Shown: positions 16,228 through 25,613 of the stretch, in pieces
Numbering within the stretch: the first letter of the stretch is position 1
Layout of the letters: each line of letters starts with the position of its first letter
Assembly: GCF_904831005.1 (NCBI RefSeq)
Contig: NZ_LR882982.1
Coordinates: 496,001 to 560,000 of the forward strand
Origin: Microbacterium hydrocarbonoxydans
GTDB taxonomy: Bacteria > Actinomycetota > Actinomycetes > Actinomycetales > Microbacteriaceae
DNA: 64,000 nt
Direction: 5' to 3'
Position numbers and translations under genes: made by a program
The notes under the pieces: model-generated
Told to the model about the DNA's origin: nothing
The model's input: only the letters and a program-made list of their open reading frames with translations
Database searches by the model: none

Positions 16228-18107
16228 GACCGGCCTCCTTCGGCGGTTCCTGCAGAGATGAGCGGGCCGCGGGCGGGACCCTCGTCGAGGATCGCGTCGA
16301 GCAGCGACTGCGTGTAGGCGTGCGAGGGCGAGCCGAGGATGGTGCGCACGGGCCCCTGCTCGACGAAGAGCCCCTGCTGCATCACCGTGACCCGGTCGCA
16401 CAGGTCGGCGACGACTCCGAAGTTGTGCGTGACCAGCAGCATCGCCATCTGGCGCTCCCGCTGCAGGTCGCGCAGCAGGTCGAGCACCTCGGCCTGCACC
16501 GTGACGTCGAGCGCCGTCGTGGGCTCGTCGGCGATGATGAGGTCGGGGTCGGTCGACACGGCCCCGGCGATCAGGACACGCTGCGCCATGCCCCCCGACA
16601 CCTCGAAGGGATACGCCTCGAAGGTGCGCTTCGGGTTCGGGATGCCGACGCGGTCGAGCAGCGCGAGCGCCCTCTCGGTGGCCTCCTTCTTCGACAGGTT
16701 GAGGTTCTTGCGCAGCGGCTCGACGAGTTGGTAGCCGATCGTGAACGACGGGTCGAGGTTGCTCATCGGCTCCTGAGGGATGTAGCCGATGCGCCGACCG
16801 CGGATGCCGGCATACGCGCTCTCGGAGGCGTCGGCGAGCTGCGTCCCCTCGTAGACGATGGAGCCGCCGGTGACCCGGCCGCCCCGAGGCAGCAGGCCGA
16901 GCACGGCGAACGCGGTCTGCGTCTTGCCCGAGCCCGATTCACCGATGAGTCCGTGCACCTCGCCCTTGCGGATCTGCAGCGAGACCCCGTGGACGACCTC
17001 GATGTCCTCTCCCTCGGACTGCTCGTATGCGACGCGCAGATCAGACACGGTCAGGATCGCCGGAGCTCCGGCGACGGTGCTGCCCGCATCGTCGGGATGC
17101 ACGATCGTGTCTCCCACGACGGGCAGCGGAGACGAGTCGTCGAGTTCGGAGGCGTCGCCTCCCGAGAGGCTGAACGACGTGGTCACGGCCGCGATCGAGC
17201 CGGTTGCCGTCGTGACTGCGCGGCGGCGGCGACGGCGCACGACGGCCGTGCGCTCGAGCACGTCGCGCATGCCGTTCGCGAGCAGGGTGAGAGCGATGGC
17301 CGTGAGCGCGATCGCGAGCGAGGGCCAGAGCATCAGCAGCGGCTGCTTGTAGATGTTCGCGAACCCGTCGTTGAGCATGCCGCCCCAGGTCGGAACACTC
17401 ATGTCGCCGAGGCCGAGGAACTCGAGACCCGACTGGATGGCGATCGCGATGCCGGTGATGATCGCCGACTGGATGATGATCGGGGCGCGCACGACCGACA
17501 GGATGTGGCGCCCGATGATGCGCACGTCCGAGAGGCCCGACACCTTGGCCGCGTCGACGTACAGCTCGCCGCGCACTCCCGTGACCGCCGCGTAGACCAG
17601 ACGGTAGTAGGCGGGGGCGAGCAGGATGCCGAAGATGAACATCGCGAGCCACACGCTCGGGCCGAGGACGGCGCGGGCGGCGAGCAGCACGACGATGCCG
17701 GGAAGGGCCATGACGAGAGAGGTGACCCACGAGGCCACCGCGTCGAACCAGCCTCGGTAGTAGCCGGCGATGAGGCCCGAGATCACGCCGATCACGAGAG
17801 CCGTGACGACCGCCACGAGTGCGGCGGCGAGCGTGATCTGAGTCGCCGCCAGCAGGCGGGACAGAACATCCCGGCCGGCGCTGTCGGCACCGAGCAGGTG
17901 CTCGGCGCTCGGCGGAGCGAGCACGAGCTGGAGCGATGCGAGGTTCGGATCGAACGGGGCGATCCACCGGCCCGTGATCGCGATCACGGCGACGACGACG
18001 AGGAAGAGCAGTGAGATCAGCGAGACGGGACGTCGCACGAGTCGACGAAGCAGCGAGGTCTTCGCCGTGGGCGTCGGCACCGCGACGGGAACGTCGATAG
18101 CGGTCAT
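16224..18107 (-). CDS. Fused DppC-type permease and DppD-type ATPase
   Basis: One 627-residue chain joins two ABC subunits that are usually separate. Residues about 20-300 form a DppC-like permease with a cytoplasmic loop (DVRIIGRHILSVVRAP) and LEFLGLGDMSVPTWGGML. Residues about 300-360 are an Arg-rich then acidic linker. Residues about 360-627 are a complete DppD-like ATPase with GESGSGKTQT, signature SGGMAQRV and DEPTTALD. No stop codon or frameshift separates the halves. ATGA overlaps tie it to dppB and dppF on either side. Confidence 0.9.
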   Translation of the reverse strand: MTAIDVPVAVPTPTAKTSLLRRLVRRPVSLISLLFLVVVAVIAITGRWIAPFDPNLASLQLVLAPPSAEHLLGADSAGRDVLSRLLAATQITLAAALVAVVTALVIGVISGLIAGYYRGWFDAVASWVTSLVMALPGIVVLLAARAVLGPSVWLAMFIFGILLAPAYYRLVYAAVTGVRGELYVDAAKVSGLSDVRIIGRHILSVVRAPIIIQSAIITGIAIAIQSGLEFLGLGDMSVPTWGGMLNDGFANIYKQPLLMLWPSLAIALTAIALTLLANGMRDVLERTAVVRRRRRRAVTTATGSIAAVTTSFSLSGGDASELDDSSPLPVVGDTIVHPDDAGSTVAGAPAILTVSDLRVAYEQSEGEDIEVVHGVSLQIRKGEVHGLIGESGSGKTQTAFAVLGLLPRGGRVTGGSIVYEGTQLADASESAYAGIRGRRIGYIPQEPMSNLDPSFTIGYQLVEPLRKNLNLSKKEATERALALLDRVGIPNPKRTFEAYPFEVSGGMAQRVLIAGAVSTDPDLIIADEPTTALDVTVQAEVLDLLRDLQRERQMAMLLVTHNFGVVADLCDRVTVMQQGLFVEQGPVRTILGSPSHAYTQSLLDAILDEGPARGPLISAGTAEGGRS

Positions 18108-19045
18108 GAGAGTCGCACCTTCGGGTTGAGCGCTGCCTGCGCGAGGTCGATCAGGAGGTTCACGATGAGCACGATCACGGCGAACGCGATCACGACGCCC
18201 ATGACCACGGGGATGTCGCCCTGCGTCGTGGCCGACACCGTGAGCTGCCCCATGCCGGGCAGGGCGAAGACCTGCTCCACGATGACGGCGCCGCCGAGAA
18301 GGCCGATGAACTGCACCGCGAGCACGGCGAGGGCCGGGCCTCCGGCATTTCGCAGCACGTGCTTGTACACGACGCTGCCCGACGACAGCCCGCGGGATCG
18401 GAGCGTGCGCACGTAGTCGCGCGACATCGCGTCGACGACCGAGCCGCGCACCTGCTGTGCGACGGCCGCGATCGCTCCGATCGACAGAGCGACGATCGGC
18501 AGAGTCACCGACGAGAGCCAGCCGCTGAACGACTGCGCGATGGGTATGTACCCGGTCGCCTTGAACCAGTGCAGGTTGATCGCGAAGATCAGCACGAGAT
18601 ACAGGGCGATGAGGAAGCCCGGGATCGCGAAGCCGATCACCGAGATGAACTGCACGACGGTGTCGACCCAGCCGCCGCGACGAGCCGCCAGCACACCGAG
18701 GACGACGGCGAGCACGGCCGAGATGAGGGTCGCGCCGATCACGAGGGAGAGGCTGACGCTGAGTCGACCGCTGAGGCTGACCGACACGAGCTGGCCGTTG
18801 AACCAGGAGCGACCGAGATCGCCGGTGAGCGCCGAGGTCAGCCAGTCCCAGTACTGGGCGGCGAGCGGACGGTCGAGGCCCAGCTCAGCCGCCTTCTGGG
18901 CGACCAGCTCTTCGGTGGCGTTCTGACCGAGGATCCGGCGGGCGATGTTGGCGCTGTCGAGGAAGAGGAGCCCGAACGTCACGATCGAGATGACGACGAG
19001 CAGGACGATGCCGGCGAGGATCCGGCGCACGATGAACATGAGCAT
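18104..19045 (-). CDS. Oligopeptide-class ABC transporter permease (DppB type)
   Basis: This 313-residue membrane protein has six hydrophobic segments and the DppB-specific N-terminal helix (FIVRRILAGIVLLVV). The EAA-like loop reads DYVRTLRSRGLSSGSVVYKH, and the end includes VEQVFALPGMGQL. The ATG at 19045 has AGGAG 7 bases upstream; the second ATG two codons later is less well spaced. It is the second gene of the operon and overlaps the permease-ATPase fusion by ATGA. Confidence 0.88.
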   Translation of the reverse strand: MLMFIVRRILAGIVLLVVISIVTFGLLFLDSANIARRILGQNATEELVAQKAAELGLDRPLAAQYWDWLTSALTGDLGRSWFNGQLVSVSLSGRLSVSLSLVIGATLISAVLAVVLGVLAARRGGWVDTVVQFISVIGFAIPGFLIALYLVLIFAINLHWFKATGYIPIAQSFSGWLSSVTLPIVALSIGAIAAVAQQVRGSVVDAMSRDYVRTLRSRGLSSGSVVYKHVLRNAGGPALAVLAVQFIGLLGGAVIVEQVFALPGMGQLTVSATTQGDIPVVMGVVIAFAVIVLIVNLLIDLAQAALNPKVRLS

Positions 19046-19118
19046 GCTGCGCTCCTGTGGTGAGAGGAATCGGGGTCCGGTCCCCCCGCCGACGGGCAGG
19101 GGGACCGGAGGGTCCGCG

Positions 19119-20645
19119 TCAGGACTTGGGCGTGAAGTCGTAGATCGCGGGGTAGGCGTTCGTCGGGAGCACCTCGACGGCCGTGCCGGCATCCGTGGCG
19201 AAGCTGCCCTGCACGCGGTAGAACGGCGCGAACCACGCCTGCTCCACGATGTACGCGTTCAGCTCCTTCGCCACCGACTCCTGCGTGGCCTCGTCACCGA
19301 ACTGGATCTGCTGGATGTACTCGTCGACCTTCGGGTCCTCGTAGCCGAACGGGTTGAAGATCGCGGAGGGAGCGATCATGAACTGGATCAGCTGCCAATC
19401 CGGGTTCTGCTCCAGAGCCATGAACGAGACCGGGAACTTCGGCGCCAGGAGGTCGGCGATGAAGTTGTTGCCCGGATCGGTGTACTCGACGCCGATCCCC
19501 ACGTCGGCGAGCTGCTGCTCGATCAGCGTGTAGGTGGTGGCGCCCAGCAGTGTGGACGACGGCATCGACAGCGTGAGACCGGTGGCGTAGCCGGCTTCGG
19601 CCAGAAGCTCCTTCGCCTTCTCGGGGTCGTACGTGTAGTAGTCGTCCAGCTCGGGATCGTACGCCGCCGAGCTCTCGGGGAACACCTGGGTCGTGACGGT
19701 GCCGTTGCCGAGCTGCAGTGCGTCGAGCAGACCCTCACGGTCGAACGCGTAGTTCAGTGCCTGGCGGACGCGCACGTCGGCGAGTGCCGGGTTCATGGTG
19801 CCGGCGCGGTCGAGCAGCAGCATCCCCTGGAAGTCGAGCTCGTTCGCGTTGACGGTCCACCCCGCCCCTTCGACCTCGGCGAGGTTGTCGTTGCTGGCGA
19901 GCTTGACGCCGTTCGCCTCTCCCGCCTTGATCGCGTTGAGCGAGGCGGTGGCGTCGGCGAGCACGTTGATCACGAGGTTGTCGTAGTGCTGCACGTCGGG
20001 GTTCCAGTAGTCGGGGTTCTTCGTGTACGTGTAGCTGGTGCCGGTGACCGTGGCAGCCGTGTCGAGGATGTAGGGTCCGGAGCCGACCGGGTCGGTCGCG
20101 AGATTGTCGTTCTCGAGCGATTCGCCGCTGGCCACGAGTCCCGGGTCTCGCGTGAGGTAGTTGAGCAGCGCGGGATCGGGTGCGCTGAGCGTGATCACGA
20201 CGGTCGTGTCGTCGGGGGCCTCGAAGCTCGTGATCCCGGCGAAGTAGTTCGCGTCGGGCGAGGTGCCGTCTTTGAAGCGCTGGAGGTTGTCGGCGACGAC
20301 CTGGCCGGTGAGTGCCGAGCCGTCGGAGAACGTGACATCGTCACGCAGCGTGAGGGTGAGGACGGTGTTGTCCTCGTTGTACGACCATTCGGTCGCAAGC
20401 CAGGGCTCGATGGTGCCCTCGGGAGTGGCGAGAAGAAGAGTGTCGAAGACCGCCTGGTAGAACGGAGCGCGGTTGCCCCATTCCGAACCAGCGGGATCGA
20501 ACGTGGTGGGCGGAGTGATCGCCCCGAGTGTGAGCGTGCCGCCGCTCCCGTCCCCCGAGCCGCCGTCTTCCGCACCGCCGGCGCAGCCGGTGAGTACGAG
20601 AGCAGCGATGGCGATGGTGGCTGCTGTGGCCTTCCAACGGAACAT
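19119..20645 (-). CDS. Extracellular solute-binding lipoprotein, family 5 (oligosaccharide/oligopeptide class)
   Basis: This 508-residue SBP_bac_5 protein has the lipobox LTGC with acceptor Cys21. Typical family blocks are WLATEWSYNEDNTVLTLTLR (in part), NYAFDRE and SGPYILD. The ATG at 20645 follows GAAAGGGACAAAGG; an open frame upstream lacks a ribosome site and would spoil the signal peptide. It is the first gene of the nine-gene glycosidase operon, with TetR-type palindromes in its promoter region. The real ligand is probably an oligosaccharide, by context. Confidence 0.88.
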   Translation of the reverse strand: MFRWKATAATIAIAALVLTGCAGGAEDGGSGDGSGGTLTLGAITPPTTFDPAGSEWGNRAPFYQAVFDTLLLATPEGTIEPWLATEWSYNEDNTVLTLTLRDDVTFSDGSALTGQVVADNLQRFKDGTSPDANYFAGITSFEAPDDTTVVITLSAPDPALLNYLTRDPGLVASGESLENDNLATDPVGSGPYILDTAATVTGTSYTYTKNPDYWNPDVQHYDNLVINVLADATASLNAIKAGEANGVKLASNDNLAEVEGAGWTVNANELDFQGMLLLDRAGTMNPALADVRVRQALNYAFDREGLLDALQLGNGTVTTQVFPESSAAYDPELDDYYTYDPEKAKELLAEAGYATGLTLSMPSSTLLGATTYTLIEQQLADVGIGVEYTDPGNNFIADLLAPKFPVSFMALEQNPDWQLIQFMIAPSAIFNPFGYEDPKVDEYIQQIQFGDEATQESVAKELNAYIVEQAWFAPFYRVQGSFATDAGTAVEVLPTNAYPAIYDFTPKS

Positions 20646-20714
20646 CCTTTGTCCCTTTCGTGGGTGGCGGTACCCCTGCGGACCGCCTCTGGTGGGAGAA
20701 GCTAGCAGCAATAT

Positions 20715-20728
20715 CTAGCAGCCGCTAG
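20715..20728. promoter_or_regulatory. TetR-type operator, site 1
   Basis: CTAGCAGCCGCTAG is a 14-base inverted repeat with one mismatched pair. It lies in the divergent region between the importer lipoprotein and the TetR gene. A further half-site, CTAGCAG, begins at 20702. Site 1 starts 31 bases from site 2, about three helical turns. Confidence 0.6.
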
Positions 20729-20745
20729 GTTTTTGGAACAAAAAG

Positions 20746-20759
20746 CTAGCGGTCGCTAG
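20746..20759. promoter_or_regulatory. TetR-type operator, site 2
   Basis: CTAGCGGTCGCTAG has perfect 6-base arms around a GT centre and shares 12 of 14 bases with site 1. A possible -10 element for the TetR gene, TATAGA, is at 20768-20773, so binding here could repress the regulator itself as well as the divergent operon. Confidence 0.6.
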
Positions 20760-20840
20760 GAATTCGTTATAGAACGGTACTCGGAGGCGTGCGATCGGCG
20801 AAGATGGCGGCTACCCGTGACGGGGGATACGGTGACAACG

Positions 20841-21647
20841 ATGACGAACACCATGAACAAGGGACCGAAAGTCCGGCGAGGCGTGCGCGGCCAGTACGCC
20901 AAGACGCGCGAACGTCGCAAGGCGATCCTCGACGCGGCTCTCGAGGTGTTCTCCGAGGGCGGCTACCGCGCCGGGTCGCTTCGTGAGATCGCCCAGCGCG
21001 TGGGGATCAGCGAGGCGGGCCTGCTGCACCACTTCCCGAACAAGGGGGCACTTCTCGAGGCCGTGCTCGACCACCGCGACGATCGTTCGCGCGAGATGGT
21101 GCCGCTCGAGTCCGGCGACGGCGCAGCGATGATGCGCGGACTCGTGCGACTCGCGGAGTACAACGCCTCCGTGCCCGGTGTCATCGAGCTGTACTGCACG
21201 CTGTCGGCCGAGGCCACCTCGCCCGACCACCCCGCCCACGGCTACTTCGTGCGTCGATACGTCTACACCCGCACCAACATCGAGAAGGGCTTCGGCAACC
21301 TCGCGGACCGCGGGATGCTGCGGTCGGGAGTGACACCGTATCGCTGCGCCGTGGCGCTGATCGCGCTGATGGACGGACTGCAGGTGCAGTGGCTCCTCGA
21401 TCGATCGGTCGTCGACATGGCCGAAGAGCTTCGAGCCTGGATCGACGGGGTCGCCGACATCGACTGGGACGCGCCGCTCGATGCGCCGACCGACGCTGCG
21501 CCGACCGATGCTGCGCCGACCGATGCTGCGCCGACCGACGCTGCGCCGACCGACGCTGCGCCGACCGATGCTGCGCCGACCGATGCTGCGCCGACCGACG
21601 CTGCGCCGACCGACGCTGCGCCGACCGACGAAGGAGCCGGAGAATGA
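20841..21647 (+). CDS. TetR-family regulator with C-terminal pentapeptide repeat tail
   Basis: The protein has about 268 residues. The helix-turn-helix spans about 47-67 ([19 protein letters not shown]), followed by a TetR-type ligand domain. The C-terminal 50 residues are a repeat of Ala-Pro-Thr-Asp-Ala, which is not part of the TetR fold. The start is uncertain: ATG at 20841 was chosen, but GTG at 20832 (with GGGGGA upstream) and GTG at 20817 are in frame. It is divergent from the glycosidase-importer operon and overlaps the following GH2 gene by ATGA. It probably controls both. Confidence 0.85.
   Translation: MTNTMNKGPKVRRGVRGQYAKTRERRKAILDAALEVFSEGGYRAGSLREIAQRVGISEAGLLHHFPNKGALLEAVLDHRDDRSREMVPLESGDGAAMMRGLVRLAEYNASVPGVIELYCTLSAEATSPDHPAHGYFVRRYVYTRTNIEKGFGNLADRGMLRSGVTPYRCAVALIALMDGLQVQWLLDRSVVDMAEELRAWIDGVADIDWDAPLDAPTDAAPTDAAPTDAAPTDAAPTDAAPTDAAPTDAAPTDAAPTDAAPTDEGAGE
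21483..21629 (+). repeat. 15-base coding tandem repeat with 60-base higher-order period
   Basis: Nine full copies and one partial copy of GCGCCGACCGAYGCT encode Ala-Pro-Thr-Asp-Ala units. The Asp codon alternates as C,T,T,C,C,T,T,C,C, so a block of four units (60 bases) has itself been duplicated. The array is in frame at the 3' end of the TetR gene, just before the ribosome site of the next gene. There are no unique spacers, so it is not a CRISPR. Confidence 0.95.
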
Positions 21648-24067
21648 CCCGCATCCCGTTCGTCGACGGCTGGAGCGTCGGCCCGAAACTCGGCGCCTTC
21701 GAATCGCGTGACGCCTCGACCGCGTCGCGGGCGGTCACGGTGCCGCATGACGCTCTGCGAGATCTGCCTCGCGCGGCCGATTCGGTGCAGGGCGTGCACA
21801 GCGGGTACATCCCCGGGGGCGTCTTCGAGTACACCAAGACGTTCGACGTGCCGCTGCACTGGCGTGACAAGACCGTGCGCGTCGAGTTCGAGGGCGTGTA
21901 CCGCGATGCGACCGTCTACGTGAACGGCGACTTCGCCGGCCATCAGGCGAACGGGTATGCCGCATTCGTGGTCGACCTCGACCCGTTCCTCCTCCCGGGA
22001 GAGACCAACACGATCTCGGTGGAGGCGCGCGTGCATCGCGACAGCCGGTGGTACACGGGCGGCGGCATCTACCGACCCGTGCATCTCCTGGTCGACGAGC
22101 CCGTGCATCTCGCACTCGACGGAACGCTGATCGTGAGCCGTGACATCGACGAGGAGCGCGCGATCCTCGAGGTGTCGACGCGAGTCGAGAACCGTGCGCG
22201 GCACACCGCGACGCGACGGCTGACCTGGACGGTCACGGACGCCGACGATGCGGTCGTGGCGACGGGCACCGCTCCCGTCACCGTGTTGCCGGGCAGTCAC
22301 GCCGTCGGCCGGGTGCGCCTGGCGGTGGACTCGCCTCGGCTGTGGGGGCCCGACTCGCCGCACCTGTACCGGGTGCGGACGGAGCTCGCGGATGCCGATG
22401 CCGTTGCCGAGGCCGTCGCGGACGAGACGGTGACCGCCCACGGCATCCGTCGGCTGCAGCTCGACACGCGTCACGGATTGCGTGTGAACGGCGTCTCGGT
22501 CGACCTGCGCGGCGCGTGCATCCATCACGACAACGGTCCCCTCGGTGCGGTGTCGATCGCAGATGCCGAGAGCCGCCGCGTCCGCATCCTGAAGGAGGCC
22601 GGGTTCAACGCGATCCGCAGCGCGCACAATCCGGCCAGCCGTGCGCTGCTCGATGCGTGCGACGCCCACGGGATGCTCGTGATGGACGAGCTGACCGACG
22701 TGTGGACGAAGTCGAAGACCGCGTTCGACTCGTCGATCGGCTTCGACGAGCACTGGCGGCGCGACGTCGAGGCGCTCGTGGCCAAGGATGCGAATCATCC
22801 CTCCGTGATCCTGTACTCGATCGGCAACGAGATCCTCGAGCTCGCGACTCCCCACGGGGCCACCTGGAGCCGCCGTCTCGCCGAGGAGTTCCGCACCCTC
22901 GACCCGACGCGGTTCGTCACGAACGGGATCAACGGCATCATCGCGAACCTCGATCGCATGGCCGACACCATGGCGGAGGTCGCGGCATCCGACCCCAACA
23001 CGATGATGGCCGGGATGGGCGAGCAGATGGCTCGCATGAACGCCTCGGATCTTGTGACCAGGACCACGGAGGAGTCCGCGGCCGTGCTCGACGTGGTCGG
23101 CTTCAACTACGCCGACTCCCGGTACGACCTCGATGCGCAGCTGTTCCCGAATCGGGTGATCGTCGGATCCGAGACCTTCCCCGACCGCATCGCATCGCTC
23201 TGGGCCGACGTGCGACGGCTGCCGCACGTGATCGGCGACTTCACCTGGACGGGCTGGGATTACATCGGCGAGGCCGGGATCGGGCGCGTCGACTACACCG
23301 ATGTCGAGGGGTACGAGCCCACCGGCACGGCAGGGCCTTTCCCGTACCTGCTCGCGCAGTGCGGTGACATCGACATCACGGGTCACCGCCTGCCCGCGTC
23401 GTACTACCGCGAGATCGCCTTCGGTCTGCGCTCGGAGCCCGCCATCGCGGTGCACCGCCCCGCGCATCACGGCCGACCCGTCGCCAAGACGCCGTGGTCC
23501 TGGGACGACGTCGTGGCGAGCTGGACGTGGGATGCGGCACCGGGATCGCCCGTGACGGTCGATGTGTACGCGGATGCCGACGAGGTCGAGCTGCTGCGTG
23601 ACGGCGAGCCGGTGGGGCGCGTCGCGGTCGGCGCCCTCATGCCGTTGACGGCTCGATTCGAGACCGAGTACCACCCGGGCGCCCTCACTGCCGTGGCCTA
23701 CACCGGCGGAGTCGAGAGCGGTCGCACGACGGTGCGGACCGCCGGAGCGCCGATGCTCGCGGCGAGTGCAGAGAATGCCGAGATCCCGGTCGGCGGCCTC
23801 GGATACGTCGTGGTCACGATCGCCGACGGCGAGGGCACGCTGCACTGCGACCGCGACGCTCTGGTCGAGATCGAGGTGGCAGGAGGGCAGTTGGCCGGAC
23901 TCGGCTCGGCCAGGGCGCGCACAGAGGAGTCGTTCGGCGCGAGCACCGCTACGACCTTCGACGGGCGGCTGCTCGCCATCGTGCGTGCGGATGCTCCGGG
24001 AGAGATCCGGGTGACGGCGACGGCCGCGGGTTTCGCGCCGGCCACCGCGGTGGTCACGGTCGCATAG
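21644..24067 (+). CDS. GH2 beta-galactosidase-like glycosidase (DUF4982-type C-terminus)
   Basis: This 807-residue GH2 enzyme has a sugar-binding jelly roll (about 50-150), an immunoglobulin-like domain, then a TIM barrel. The acid/base Glu396 is in YSIGNEILE and the nucleophile Glu510 is in [10 protein letters not shown]-terminal beta domains resemble those of the shorter GH2 beta-galactosidases (DUF4982 and an Ig-like tail). The ATG at 21644 overlaps the TetR stop, with AAGGAG upstream. No signal peptide is seen. Beta-galactosidase, glucuronidase or a related activity is possible. Confidence 0.85.
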   Translation: MTRIPFVDGWSVGPKLGAFESRDASTASRAVTVPHDALRDLPRAADSVQGVHSGYIPGGVFEYTKTFDVPLHWRDKTVRVEFEGVYRDATVYVNGDFAGHQANGYAAFVVDLDPFLLPGETNTISVEARVHRDSRWYTGGGIYRPVHLLVDEPVHLALDGTLIVSRDIDEERAILEVSTRVENRARHTATRRLTWTVTDADDAVVATGTAPVTVLPGSHAVGRVRLAVDSPRLWGPDSPHLYRVRTELADADAVAEAVADETVTAHGIRRLQLDTRHGLRVNGVSVDLRGACIHHDNGPLGAVSIADAESRRVRILKEAGFNAIRSAHNPASRALLDACDAHGMLVMDELTDVWTKSKTAFDSSIGFDEHWRRDVEALVAKDANHPSVILYSIGNEILELATPHGATWSRRLAEEFRTLDPTRFVTNGINGIIANLDRMADTMAEVAASDPNTMMAGMGEQMARMNASDLVTRTTEESAAVLDVVGFNYADSRYDLDAQLFPNRVIVGSETFPDRIASLWADVRRLPHVIGDFTWTGWDYIGEAGIGRVDYTDVEGYEPTGTAGPFPYLLAQCGDIDITGHRLPASYYREIAFGLRSEPAIAVHRPAHHGRPVAKTPWSWDDVVASWTWDAAPGSPVTVDVYADADEVELLRDGEPVGRVAVGALMPLTARFETEYHPGALTAVAYTGGVESGRTTVRTAGAPMLAASAENAEIPVGGLGYVVVTIADGEGTLHCDRDALVEIEVAGGQLAGLGSARARTEESFGASTATTFDGRLLAIVRADAPGEIRVTATAAGFAPATAVVTVA

Positions 24068-24129
24068 CCTCGGCGCGCGGGAGCGGGGGCGCATCCGGGC
24101 GCTCGGCACCGGTGCAGATGCATGCTCAG

Positions 24130-24177
24130 ATCACGGATGCATGCCCAGGAACCGTGTTCTCGGCATGCATCCGTGAT
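24130..24177. terminator. Bidirectional terminator-like hairpin
   Basis: Perfect 16-base arms (24130-24145 and 24162-24177) flank a 16-base loop between the convergent GH2 and rhaB genes. The loop is longer than usual for an intrinsic terminator. Confidence 0.65.
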
Positions 24178-24215
24178 TCCGGCAGCCATGTGGACCGCCG
24201 CGGGGGAGCTGCTGG

Positions 24216-25613
24216 TCAGCGCGGGTCGAAGCGCTCGGGCTCGTGGGTGGCCGCGACGAGCGCGCGCAGCTCCTCGAGTGATGCCGGGGCGGCACCGAGA
24301 GCGCGCGCCTGCACGAGCACGTTGCCGAGAGCGGTGGCCTCGACGGGGCCGGCCAGCACGGGCAGACCGGTGCGGTCGGCCGTCGCCTGGCACAGCAGTC
24401 GGTTCAGCGACCCGCCTCCCACGAGGTTGATGCTGTCGAGTTCGCGCCCCGACAGGTCGGATGCGGTCTGCACGGCCTTCGCGAAGGCCTTGGCGATCGA
24501 CTCGACGATCGACCGGGCGAAGGCGGGTCGCGTCGACGGGGCCTCCGCACCGAGCAGCGCCGCGATGCGCGCGGGCATGCCTCCCGGCGCGCTGAGGCTC
24601 GGATCGTTCGCGTCGAAGAGCGGCACCTCTCCGCTGACGGCGGATGCGGCGGCGAGAAGATCCGGCAGATCGATCGCCGATCCGTCCTCCGCCTCCCATG
24701 CGCGCACGGTCTCACTGAGAAGCCAGAGGCCGGTGACGTTGTGCAGGAAGCGGTAGCGGCCGTCGACGCCGAGCTCATGCGTGAAGTTCGCCTCGCGCGC
24801 GGCATCCGTCAGCACCGCCTCGGTCAGCTCGACGCCGACCAGGCCCCACGTGCCGCACGAGATGTAGGCCGAGTGCGGGGTCGACAGGGGTGCCGCGACG
24901 ACAGCGGATGCCGTGTCGTGCGAGCCGACCGCGATGACGGGCAGCTCCTTGCCGACCCGTGCAGCAAGATCGGCCCTGAGCGCGCCGATCGTCGCACCGG
25001 GATCGACGAGCGAGGGAAGGATGCTCGACGGGATGCCGAGGCGATCGGCCAGCTCGGCGTCCCACTCGCCCGACTCGACATCGAGCAGCCCCGTGGTCGA
25101 GGCGTTGGTGCGTTCGGCGACCGCGGAGCCGGTCAGCAGGCAGGCGATCAGATCGGGGATCAGCAGCGCCGTGTCGGCATCGGCGAGGTGTGCGTCGACC
25201 CGGTACTGGTACAGCGTGTTGAACGGCAGGAACTGCAGGCCGTTGCGCTGGTACAGCTCGGCGAACGGCACGATCGCGTGCACTTCGTCGACACCGCGCG
25301 CGGTGCGGTCGTCACGGTAGTGGAACGGTTCGGCGAGCAGTTCGCCGTCGTTCACGAGGCCGTAGTCGACCGCCCACGAGTCGATCCCGATGCTCTCGAT
25401 GCCCGGCTCGCGGCGCACGGCCTCGGCGAGCCCTGAGACGACGTGCTCGTACAGTGCTCCGAAGTCCCAGTGCAGACCGTCCTCGCGCTCGACAGGGCCG
25501 TTCGGAAAGCGCGAGACGAGCTCGAGGTCGAGGCGGCCGTCGCCGATCCGCCCGATCATGACCCGGCCGCTGGTCGCACCGAGGTCGACGGCGGCGACGG
25601 ACCGCACCGTCAT
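24216..25613 (-). CDS. rhaB: L-rhamnulokinase
   Basis: This 465-residue FGGY-family kinase phosphorylates L-rhamnulose to L-rhamnulose 1-phosphate. The N-terminal phosphate-binding segment is AVDLGATSGRVM, followed by GIDSWAVDYGL and the second-domain motif AVGSHDTASAVVA. The C-terminal adenosine region is INLVGGGSLNRLLCQ. These blocks are specific to rhamnulokinases. It overlaps the aldolase-dehydrogenase gene by ATGA and is the last gene of the rhamnose operon. Confidence 0.93.
   Translation of the reverse strand: MTVRSVAAVDLGATSGRVMIGRIGDGRLDLELVSRFPNGPVEREDGLHWDFGALYEHVVSGLAEAVRREPGIESIGIDSWAVDYGLVNDGELLAEPFHYRDDRTARGVDEVHAIVPFAELYQRNGLQFLPFNTLYQYRVDAHLADADTALLIPDLIACLLTGSAVAERTNASTTGLLDVESGEWDAELADRLGIPSSILPSLVDPGATIGALRADLAARVGKELPVIAVGSHDTASAVVAAPLSTPHSAYISCGTWGLVGVELTEAVLTDAAREANFTHELGVDGRYRFLHNVTGLWLLSETVRAWEAEDGSAIDLPDLLAAASAVSGEVPLFDANDPSLSAPGGMPARIAALLGAEAPSTRPAFARSIVESIAKAFAKAVQTASDLSGRELDSINLVGGGSLNRLLCQATADRTGLPVLAGPVEATALGNVLVQARALGAAPASLEELRALVAATHEPERFDPR

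Noticed and set aside
16224..18107. Permease-ATPase fusion as a sequencing or assembly error
   Set aside because: The linker is a plausible coding stretch in one frame, and both flanking genes keep ATGA overlaps with the fused ends.
21483..21629. CRISPR array
   Set aside because: The repeat units are contiguous, 15 bases long, in frame and have no spacers.
21263..24109. Long antisense frame of about 950 codons opposite the GH2 and TetR genes
   Set aside because: High-GC shadow of the GH2 gene. Composition is Arg/His/Val-rich without motifs, and the sense frame has clear catalytic residues.
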